Part shown: positions 6,648 to 12,107 of the stretch, one piece after another
How positions within the stretch are numbered: the stretch's first letter is position 1
Layout of the letters: every line of letters begins with the position of its first letter
Assembly: GCA_030637665.1 (NCBI GenBank)
Contig: DAOWGA010000103.1
Location: 1-12,107 of the forward strand
Length of the DNA: 12,107 nt
Source of the DNA: Lysobacterales bacterium
GTDB lineage: Bacteria > Pseudomonadota > Gammaproteobacteria > Xanthomonadales > SZUA-36
Direction of reading: 5' to 3'
The notes under the pieces: model-generated
Databases searched by the model: none
What the model was told of the DNA's origin: nothing
What the model saw: the letters and a program-made list of their open reading frames with translations, nothing else
Position numbers and translations under genes: made by a program

Positions 6648-7145
6648 GTGACTGAAAAGGTGCTTGTAGGCATCATCATGGGTTCCCAATCTGACTGGGA
6701 CACCATGAAGAGTGCTGCTGATACGCTCGACAGCCTGGGCGTCGCTTATGAAACGCGAGTCGTTTCCGCACATCGCACCCCGGACCGGATGTTCGAATAC
6801 GCCGAGCAAGCAGCCGGCAGGGGCCTGATGGTTATTATTGCGGGCGCTGGCGGAGCGGCACATTTACCTGGCATGGTGGCGGCGAAGACGGTGGTGCCGG
6901 TGCTGGGCGTGCCTGTGCAGTCGCGGGCCCTGAGTGGCATGGATTCCCTGTTGTCGATCGTTCAAATGCCAGCCGGGATTCCGGTGGGTACCCTGGCCAT
7001 CGGTACGGCCGGTGCGGTCAATGCTGCCCTGCTGGCGGCCGCTATTATCGGCAACTATTGCCCCGAAGTGCGGCAGGCGCTGGAGCAATTCCGGGAAAAT
7101 CGCCGGGACACGGTACTGGCCAGTCCGGACCCCAGCAAGGCATAG
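6648..7145 (+). CDS. purE: 5-(carboxyamino)imidazole ribonucleotide mutase, class I PurE
   Basis: PurE moves the carboxyl group of N5-CAIR to carbon 4, giving CAIR for purine synthesis. The 165-residue protein has the full set of class I signatures: MGSQSDW (11-17), SAHRTP (40-45, catalytic His42), [12 protein letters not shown] (65-76), then [20 protein letters not shown] (87-106) with MPAGIPVG. The length is close to E. coli PurE (169). I start it at GTG 6648, because AAGGGG ends 8 bases upstream and the protein then begins [13 protein letters not shown], as in the family; the in-frame extension back to 6582 lacks family resemblance. It is followed after 4 bases by purK, which supplies its substrate. 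Confidence 0.96.
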   Translation: MTEKVLVGIIMGSQSDWDTMKSAADTLDSLGVAYETRVVSAHRTPDRMFEYAEQAAGRGLMVIIAGAGGAAHLPGMVAAKTVVPVLGVPVQSRALSGMDSLLSIVQMPAGIPVGTLAIGTAGAVNAALLAAAIIGNYCPEVRQALEQFRENRRDTVLASPDPSKA

Positions 7146-7149
7146 AACT

Positions 7150-8313
7150 GTGACTCAATCAGTGCAGAATGCGCTCCCGGGATTGAGCCGTGTCGGCGTT
7201 CTTGGTGGCGGCCAACTGGGGCGGATGATGGCGATTGCCGGCATTCCGCTTGGCCTGAAATTTATTTTTCTTGACCCCTCAGCCGAGGCTTGTGCAGGTT
7301 CGCTGGGTCAACTGCTGCAGGCTGAATTCTCAGATGTGGATGCGGCGCGTCGACTGGCGGCCATGGTCGATGTCGCGACTTTTGATTTTGAAAATGTCCC
7401 GCAGGAAACAGCACAGGCGCTGGCACAGATCAAGCCTCTTTATCCACCTTCCAAAGCACTGGGGTCGTGCCAGGACCGGGTGGTGGAGAAAGAGATCCTG
7501 ACCGGGCTTGGGATCAGGGTGACGCCTTACCACACCGTATCCAGCCGTACTGACCTTCTGGACGGCCTGGATAAACTGGGTTATCCGGCGGTCCTGAAAA
7601 CCCGTCGCCTGGGCTATGATGGCAAAGGGCAGGCTGTGATCCGTGACCAGGAAGATCTGGAGCGCGCCTGGCAGCAGTTGGGCGACCAGGAATTGATCCT
7701 TGAAGCCTTCGTGAAATTCGATGCGGAGTGTTCATTAATCGCTGTCCGTGGAACCGGAGGGGAAACCCGTTATTGGCCTTTGACGCGCAATGTGCACTCG
7801 GAAGGAATTCTTGCCCTCAGCCTGGCCGGAGATTTTGACCAGGCACTGCAGTCACAGGCGGAAGGCATTATTTTGCGCCTGCTGGACCATTTTGATTACA
7901 CCGGCGTGCTGACCCTCGAATTCTTCGTGCTGGATGATGAGTTGCTGGTCAATGAGATAGCACCCCGGGTCCACAATTCAGGGCACTGGACCATCGATGG
8001 TGCGCAGATTTCACAATTTGAAAATCATATGAGGGCGATTACCGGAATGCCGCTCGGCGGCACTGCGGCGAACTGCGAAGCCCTGATGTTCAACTGGATC
8101 GGCCATCTGCCCGCCCGCGCACAAATCCTGTCAATCCCCGGAGTGCACTGGCATGACTATGGAAAAGCGGCCAGGCCGGGACGAAAAATTGGACATGCGA
8201 CGCTGACTGCGGAATCCAGGCAGGAGTTGGCGGTAAATGCCCGCCGCCTGGCGGCTGCAGCGGGCGGCATGTTTCCCTGTCTGCTGAACACTATTCCGGG
8301 TATGAATGCCTGA
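7150..8313 (+). CDS. purK: N5-carboxyaminoimidazole ribonucleotide synthase (ATP-grasp)
   Basis: PurK uses ATP and bicarbonate to carboxylate aminoimidazole ribonucleotide to N5-CAIR, which PurE then rearranges. The 387-residue protein shows a Rossmann-like start, VGVLGGGQLGRMM (15-27), TFDFENVP (77-84), the ATP-grasp glycine loop LGYDGKGQ (154-161), the metal-binding end NEIAPRVHNSGHWT (268-281), and HDYGK (335-339) in the last domain. Nothing catalytic appears missing. The GTG at 7150 is 4 bases after the purE stop, with AAGG 9 bases upstream; upstream in-frame sequence lies inside purE in another frame and is not coding. Like purE, it starts GTG-ACT. The stop is 15 bases from the argD stop on the other strand. 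Confidence 0.96.
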   Translation: MTQSVQNALPGLSRVGVLGGGQLGRMMAIAGIPLGLKFIFLDPSAEACAGSLGQLLQAEFSDVDAARRLAAMVDVATFDFENVPQETAQALAQIKPLYPPSKALGSCQDRVVEKEILTGLGIRVTPYHTVSSRTDLLDGLDKLGYPAVLKTRRLGYDGKGQAVIRDQEDLERAWQQLGDQELILEAFVKFDAECSLIAVRGTGGETRYWPLTRNVHSEGILALSLAGDFDQALQSQAEGIILRLLDHFDYTGVLTLEFFVLDDELLVNEIAPRVHNSGHWTIDGAQISQFENHMRAITGMPLGGTAANCEALMFNWIGHLPARAQILSIPGVHWHDYGKAARPGRKIGHATLTAESRQELAVNARRLAAAAGGMFPCLLNTIPGMNA

Positions 8314-8328
8314 GCCGGGAAGCGCGTC

Positions 8329-9498
8329 TCAGTCCAGCGAGTCGATCAGGCTGCAAACTGTATCGACGATCTGATCCGCCTGCTCCCGATCGATAATCAG
8401 GGGAGGCAACAGGCGTATCACGTTGTTCCGCGTGATATTCAGCAGCACACCCTTTTCCAGCGCTGCAAATTTCAGCTGATTGACGTCGCGGTCCAGTTCG
8501 ATACCGATCATCAGGCCGCGGCCACGAATGTCCTTCACCCGTGAGTCGTCCTTCAGCCTCGTTCTGAAGGCCTGGAAAATGTGTTCGCCGGTGTGCGTCA
8601 CCTGAGCGGGCAGGTCCTGGGATTCCATGATGTCCAGCACGGCGCAGGCTGTGCGTGACGCCAACGGGTTGCCGCCAAAGGTGGAACCATGGCGACCCGG
8701 TGTAAAGGCCTCGGCTGCAGCCCCTTGCGCCACGCAGGCGCCGATCGGGAAACCATTGGCCAGCGCCTTTGCGGTAGTTAGGATATCCGGTTTGGCTGCT
8801 TCGTGCTGGTGAGCGTACCACTTGCCGGTGCGGCACAGTCCCGACTGAATTTCGTCGAAGATAAGCAGCCAGCCCTGTTGGTCGCATATGGCGCGCAGGT
8901 CTTCGAGGTAGCCGGGCCCCGGAACACGGATACCGGCTTCACCCTGGATCGGTTCCACCAGGATGGCCGCAACTTCATTACTACCATGGGCGATTCTCTG
9001 TATGGCTTGAACATCGCCAAACGGAGCCCGCACAAAGCCGCTTACCAGGGGTTCAAAACCCGCCTGGGCTTTACGGCTGCCGGTAGCAGAAAGCGCCGCG
9101 AGCGAGCGTCCATGGAAGCTGTTTTCCATGACGATGACCCCCGGCTTGTCCAGGCCGCGTTCGTGGCCCAGGATTCGCGTGATCTTGAGGGCGCACTCAA
9201 CAGCTTCGGTGCCCGAGTTCGCCACAAAAACGCGATCCATTCCAGTGATATCGGCCAAACGGTCTGCAAGTTTTTCCTGCCATGGTATCCGTACCAGGTT
9301 AGCCGTGTGCATGAGTGTTCCGGCCTGCTCGCTGATGACCTGTGTCACTTCCGGGTGGGCATGGCCCAGTGCACAGACACCCAGTCCGCTGATCGCATCA
9401 AGGTATCGTTTTCCGTCCGCGTCCCACAGCCAGGCGCCTTCGCCACGCTCGAATGCCACGGGAAGGGTGGCGTAGGTATTCATCAGGTGATTGTTCAT
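8329..9498 (-). CDS. argD: Acetylornithine aminotransferase (class III PLP transaminase)
   Basis: ArgD transfers an amino group from glutamate to N-acetylglutamate semialdehyde, giving N-acetylornithine in arginine synthesis; relatives also act on succinyldiaminopimelate or succinylornithine (AstC). The 389-residue protein has the expected motifs: DAISGLGVCALGHAHP (34-49), NSGTEAVECALK (94-105), NSFHGRSLAALSATG (126-140), VEPIQGEAG (181-189), FDEIQSGLCRTGKW (214-227), the PLP lysine K244 in TTAKALANGFPIGA (241-254), and HGSTFGGNPLA (270-280). Length and motifs are those of ArgD rather than the longer GabT group. ATG 9498 is preceded by GGAG at 6 bases; a second ATG at 9483 has no such site. 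It stands alone from other arg genes here, 123 bases downstream of rnt. Confidence 0.92.
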   Translation of the reverse strand: MNNHLMNTYATLPVAFERGEGAWLWDADGKRYLDAISGLGVCALGHAHPEVTQVISEQAGTLMHTANLVRIPWQEKLADRLADITGMDRVFVANSGTEAVECALKITRILGHERGLDKPGVIVMENSFHGRSLAALSATGSRKAQAGFEPLVSGFVRAPFGDVQAIQRIAHGSNEVAAILVEPIQGEAGIRVPGPGYLEDLRAICDQQGWLLIFDEIQSGLCRTGKWYAHQHEAAKPDILTTAKALANGFPIGACVAQGAAAEAFTPGRHGSTFGGNPLASRTACAVLDIMESQDLPAQVTHTGEHIFQAFRTRLKDDSRVKDIRGRGLMIGIELDRDVNQLKFAALEKGVLLNITRNNVIRLLPPLIIDREQADQIVDTVCSLIDSLD

Positions 9499-9558
9499 CA
9501 GGGCTCCAGGCAGGGAATCTGTCCTATCGGGAAATCGCGGAGTCTAAATCCGGCTGCC

Positions 9559-9589
9559 TGAATATTCAATGCAAAAATGGCCATTGCAT
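9559..9589. promoter_or_regulatory. Palindrome cluster upstream of argD, candidate operator/promoter
   Basis: TGAATATTCA (9559-9568) is a perfect 10-base palindrome and is followed directly by an inverted repeat with arms ATGCAA (9569-9574) and TTGCAT (9584-9589). Read on the minus strand, TTGAAT inside this cluster could serve as a -35, with TTTAGA 15 bases downstream as a weak -10 for argD. The TGAAT/ATTCA halves are those of an ArgR box, but E. coli ARG boxes keep four bases between the halves and here there are none, so ArgR binding is doubtful. No T-run marks it as a terminator for rnt. Confidence 0.35.
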
Positions 9590-9621
9590 GGGGCAGTCGG
9601 CATGATTGGGGGAATCTGCAG

Positions 9622-10227
9622 TCAAAATCCCGTGAGTATCTTCCAGCGGTTCACGATGGCGCAAAACAAGGCGGCGGTTTTTTCAGTGTCATAAATCGCT
9701 GAGTGTGCTTCGGATTCGTTCCAGTCGATGCCAGCCGCCTGTACAGCCCGGGATAGCACAGTCTGTCCGAAAGCCAGCCCGCCCAGGGTGGAGGTGTCGA
9801 AAGAACTGAAAGGGTGGAATGGGCTGCGTTTGAATTCAGTGCGTTCGATTGCCGCATTCAGAAAAGAGAGATCGAAAAATGAGTTGTGGCCAACGAGGAT
9901 GGCGCGCTGGCAACCGGTAGCCCTCACTTCCTTGCGCACGGGTTGTGAAATCTGTCGCAAGGCTTCCTTCTCCGGCAGTGCCATGCGCAGCGGGCTATCC
10001 AACTGGATTCCGGTGATTTCGAGTGATTTTGGCTCGATATTCGCTCCCTCGAATGGCTCGACGTTGAAGGCAACGGTTTCGGCGATGAACAGGCGCCCAA
10101 AATCATCCATTCGGATGATACATGCGGCGATTTCCAGCAGGGCATCTTTGCTCGAATTGAAACCCCCTGTCTCAACGTCTACCACCACGGGCAGAAATCC
10201 CCTGAATCGATCGGCAATGCGCGGCAT
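9622..10227 (-). CDS. rnt: Ribonuclease T (DEDDh 3'-5' exoribonuclease)
   Basis: RNase T trims the 3' ends of tRNA and other stable RNAs, including tRNA CCA-end turnover and 5S and 23S rRNA maturation. The 201-residue protein matches E. coli RNase T along its length, from [19 protein letters not shown] (6-24) to [10 protein letters not shown] (187-196). The exonuclease residues are all present: D17 and E19 in VDVET, D119 in [10 protein letters not shown]175 and D180 in [21 protein letters not shown] (137-145) and LAFGQTVLS (151-159) are also typical. I chose ATG 10227, with GGGG 6 bases upstream; an in-frame TTG at 10239 is less likely. It transcribes toward argD and diverges from the TraB/GumN gene with only a short gap, so its promoter may lie within that gene's start region. 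Confidence 0.95.
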   Translation of the reverse strand: MPRIADRFRGFLPVVVDVETGGFNSSKDALLEIAACIIRMDDFGRLFIAETVAFNVEPFEGANIEPKSLEITGIQLDSPLRMALPEKEALRQISQPVRKEVRATGCQRAILVGHNSFFDLSFLNAAIERTEFKRSPFHPFSSFDTSTLGGLAFGQTVLSRAVQAAGIDWNESEAHSAIYDTEKTAALFCAIVNRWKILTGF

Positions 10228-10281
10228 AATGGACCCCAAGCGGTGAGCAACCGAGCATAAGGGATTGTGTTACAAATTGCC

Positions 10282-11235
10282 ATGATGATGCACTCAAGCG
10301 TAATAAGGCGCCTGCAAGGCTTGGCCGGGCCGGAAATCAAATCCTGTTCAGGTCTCTTGATTGCCTGGTTTTTCGTCACGCTTGCGCTCTCGCAGACGCT
10401 CTTCGCAGAGCAACAGGACACGGCCTTGCTCTGGTCCATCATGGACGGCGATCGGCAGGCGGGATACCTGCTTGGCACGATCCATAGCGAGGATCCCAGG
10501 GTGCTGGAGTTCCCGGAAAATTTCCTGGACCAGCTCCGCTCCAACCAGGTATTTGCGATGGAAATAGTCCCGGATCTTCCAACCTTGTCCAGGCTGACCG
10601 ACTATATGCGATATCAGGACGGCACGACTCTCGAGAGCCAGGTTGGCCCGGAAAGGTACGGGAACATCAGCAAGGTACTGTCGCAGTATCAAATGCCGCC
10701 CGAATGGGTTGCGAAAATGAAGGTCTGGGCCACGGTGATGACACTGAGTGTCCCGCCGCCGGAAACCGGGTTCTTCATGGATTTCTCGCTTTCATTGCGC
10801 GCAGCCGGCAGTGGCCTGCGGGTCGTGGGCCTGGAAACGCTTGAAGAGCAACTTTCATTTCTTGAAGAGATGCCAATGGAACAGCAACTGGCCCTGCTCG
10901 ATCAGGCTTTGCTTGAGTATGACCGGGTGCGGGAAGTTCACGATCGAATGGTGGACAACTACCTGGCGGGCGACCTGCAGGCCCTGGCAACCGAAGCTGA
11001 GAACCAACTGGACCAACTGGACCAGAAGGTGAAGGACTACTTCATTGAGCAGGGAATCTATGCAAGAAACCATCGAATGCTGGAATCACTACTGCCATTG
11101 CTGGATCGGGATCAGGTATTCGTAGCCGTGGGCGCCCTGCACTTACCCGGGAAATCGGGACTGCTTGCCCTGTTGCGTGAGCACGGCTACCGCTTGCAGC
11201 CTGAAGCGCTTCCTTTCAGTGTCGAAGAGCCCTGA
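10282..11235 (+). CDS. TraB/GumN family protein, exported
   Basis: The protein is about 317 residues. After a basic N-terminus, a hydrophobic stretch (GLLIAWFFVTLALSQTLFA, 24-42) looks like a signal peptide with cleavage at LFA|EQQ, placing the domain in the periplasm. TraB/GumN hallmarks are visible: LLGTIHSEDPRV (63-74, His68), FAMEIVPD (91-98), VVGLETLEEQL (181-191), ARNHRM (261-266) and VFVAVGALHLPGKSGL (279-294). Conserved His, Glu and Arg in this fold are shared with Tiki-type metalloproteases, so a metal-dependent hydrolase role is possible but unproven. The start is uncertain: GTG 10267, ATG 10282, 10285 or 10288 are in frame, and AAGGG (10259-10263) is badly placed for all of them. 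The stop is three bases from the stop of the convergent DoxX gene. Confidence 0.86.
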   Translation: MMMHSSVIRRLQGLAGPEIKSCSGLLIAWFFVTLALSQTLFAEQQDTALLWSIMDGDRQAGYLLGTIHSEDPRVLEFPENFLDQLRSNQVFAMEIVPDLPTLSRLTDYMRYQDGTTLESQVGPERYGNISKVLSQYQMPPEWVAKMKVWATVMTLSVPPPETGFFMDFSLSLRAAGSGLRVVGLETLEEQLSFLEEMPMEQQLALLDQALLEYDRVREVHDRMVDNYLAGDLQALATEAENQLDQLDQKVKDYFIEQGIYARNHRMLESLLPLLDRDQVFVAVGALHLPGKSGLLALLREHGYRLQPEALPFSVEEP

Positions 11236-11238
11236 TTT

Positions 11239-11898
11239 CTAGTGCCGCAGTGCGGGCGTCAGGGAAAAAAGCAATGCAATTACCATGAAGCTGATCCCCC
11301 AGCCTGGCTCCAGGAAAATGGTGCTTACCCCGAGTATCGCGAACATCAGCCCCGCCGCAATACCGTCTCCGATGCGGTCGGCCGTGCCCGCGTCACGTCC
11401 GGTCAGTTTCAACAGGATGTGATCCAGGCTGATTTTTCCGCCGCCATGGAAAACCAGTGGCAGCAGGATTACGACGAAAAGGAGGGGAAGCTTGTAATTG
11501 CCCGCACCCCTGCTGGTAATGACATAGCCTTCCCATAGTTGCTCATATGACGTCCATTCAGCAGGCCAGTGCACCGCGGCCGTTGCCACGACCGTGATCA
11601 CGATGAGCGAAATCGCGGCAAAACGCGTGAACAGTCCCAACAGGATCATCACCGCAAAGACCAATTCACCCCAGGTTGCAGCGAACCAGTTCAGTTCCGG
11701 TGGTATCGTGCTGAATGGCCACGGGAAACCCTTTTGCCAGTCGGCCCAGGGGATATCGGCGAACCAGTTTTTACCGCCGAGTTTTTTCGTACCGGATTCC
11801 CAGAATTCCCAGAACATGATCAGCCGCAGTACCAGCGGCCACAGGTAATTTCCACTTGCCCGCAGTCGTGCTGTCAAGTTGTCGTAAATGTCGAACAT
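11239..11898 (-). CDS. DoxX family membrane protein, probably HvfX-like
   Basis: This 219-residue inner-membrane protein has the DoxX core: hydrophobic segments near 18-34, 75-91, 93-111 and 135-151, with GELVFAVMILLGLFTRFAAI (77-96), AVHW (108-111) and the closing GGGKISLDHIL (152-162). A further pair of hydrophobic segments (about 177-195 and 200-214) follows, beyond usual DoxX length. It sits 28 bases after an HvfC-type gene on the same strand; DoxX proteins in that place (HvfX) are thought to help mature or handle copper-binding RiPP peptides of the Hvf/bufferin group. That role is inferred from family and context. I chose ATG 11898 (MFDIYDNL), with GGGAG 6 bases upstream, over a longer frame to 11946 that would overlap the HvfC stop. 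Confidence 0.85.
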   Translation of the reverse strand: MFDIYDNLTARLRASGNYLWPLVLRLIMFWEFWESGTKKLGGKNWFADIPWADWQKGFPWPFSTIPPELNWFAATWGELVFAVMILLGLFTRFAAISLIVITVVATAAVHWPAEWTSYEQLWEGYVITSRGAGNYKLPLLFVVILLPLVFHGGGKISLDHILLKLTGRDAGTADRIGDGIAAGLMFAILGVSTIFLEPGWGISFMVIALLFSLTPALRH

Positions 11899-11926
11899 CC
11901 CCTTCTCCCAGGCCCTAATGTGATTG

Positions 11927-12107
11927 TCAGCTTGGCCGGGAGCCAAGAAGGATGTCTTTGTCTCTCAGTTCCCGCAGCAGTTCCTCACCTTTATCGATCA
12001 CCACCGATGGTTGCGGGTGATTGATACTGTTCGCGATTTCGGCCAGCAATTCACGGCCGGTCAGGCCGCGGTCTTCAAGCAGGAGATTTATCAGCAAACG
12101 TGTAACA
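11927..12107 (-). CDS. DUF2063/HvfC-type RiPP maturation protein, C-terminal end
   Basis: Only the last 59 residues are in the window; the gene enters from the right edge in the frame that ends at TGA 11927-11929. The tail, with VTRLLINLLLEDRGLTGREL, then NHPQPSVVIDKGEELLRELRDKDILLG, has the closing pattern of the C-terminal domain of DUF2063/HvfC proteins: TxxLLxxL, GxxxLxxIA, a HPxP turn, then LxxLRxxxILLG. In Hvf/bufferin operons HvfC partners the MNIO enzyme HvfB, which modifies cysteines of the precursor HvfA to make copper-binding groups. The following DoxX gene 28 bases downstream supports this reading. The call rests on a short tail and remembered family pattern. Confidence 0.68.
   Translation of the reverse strand, partial: VTRLLINLLLEDRGLTGRELLAEIANSINHPQPSVVIDKGEELLRELRDKDILLGSRPS

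Noticed and set aside
6934..7149. Upstream extension of the purK frame into purE
   Set aside because: It lies in another frame of purE; the family N-terminus and ribosome binding site fit GTG 7150.
8309..8333. CTGAG/CTCAG repeat spanning the purK and argD stops as a two-way terminator
   Set aside because: The five-base arms overlap the stop codons, the loop is long and there is no T-run on either side.
8803..9561. Open frame of 252 residues on the plus strand
   Set aside because: It is the reverse strand of argD, whose motifs are complete; the frame is a codon-bias shadow.
9559..9568. TGAATATTCA as an ArgR box
   Set aside because: The half-sites match, but the four-base spacing required in known ARG boxes is absent; it is kept only as an unspecified palindrome.
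11569..12024. Open frame of 151 residues on the plus strand
   Set aside because: It is antisense to the DoxX gene and the HvfC tail, with His/Gln/Arg-rich translation lacking family features.

Overview
The window looks like chromosomal DNA from a gammaproteobacterium, probably free-living and of moderately GC-rich composition. The clearest pointer is a ribonuclease T gene, a family found almost only in Gammaproteobacteria. It is accompanied by a class I purE-purK pair, nadC, argD and a DoxX/HvfC gene pair typical of proteobacterial copper-peptide operons. No mobile element, rRNA, tRNA or CRISPR array is visible. Coding density is high and neighbouring genes often point toward or away from each other, so most transcription units are one or two genes long.

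Left part (1-2604): three genes for exported proteins. A truncated gene leaves on the minus strand at the window edge with only its signal peptide visible. A secreted PPP-type metallophosphoesterase (300-1556, +) converges on a secreted protein of unknown function (1534-2604, -), and their 3' ends overlap by 23 bases. The unknown protein carries spaced Asp, Asn and DFD residues that recall the active-site layout of CotH/HipA-type kinases. A secreted kinase-like protein beside a secreted phosphatase is the most speculative but most interesting idea in this half.

Middle (2872-8313): an unusual long pyruvate kinase without its C-terminal domain (-) diverges from a small cysteine-rich ABM-like protein (+), with a perfect 8-base inverted repeat between them. 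Next comes a two-gene minus-strand unit, Trm112-like protein then nadC, joined by a TGAGATG stop/start junction. It diverges from purE-purK, the two-step carboxylation of aminoimidazole ribonucleotide in purine synthesis.

Right part (8329-12107): argD and rnt lie in tandem on the minus strand, and argD converges on purK. A TraB/GumN-family secreted protein (+) converges on a DoxX-family membrane protein (-) with three bases between stop codons. Upstream of the DoxX gene, running off the window, is the C-terminal tail of a DUF2063/HvfC-type protein. HvfC plus a DoxX (HvfX) protein are the last genes of Hvf/bufferin RiPP operons, which make copper-binding modified peptides. The window therefore probably catches the 3' end of such an operon, with the precursor and MNIO maturase genes expected just beyond 12107.

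No stretch over 300 bases lacks a gene. The longest gaps are 101-299, 2605-2871, 4777-4997 and 6486-6647. They hold candidate promoters and short palindromes, and I found no convincing rho-independent terminator in any of them.
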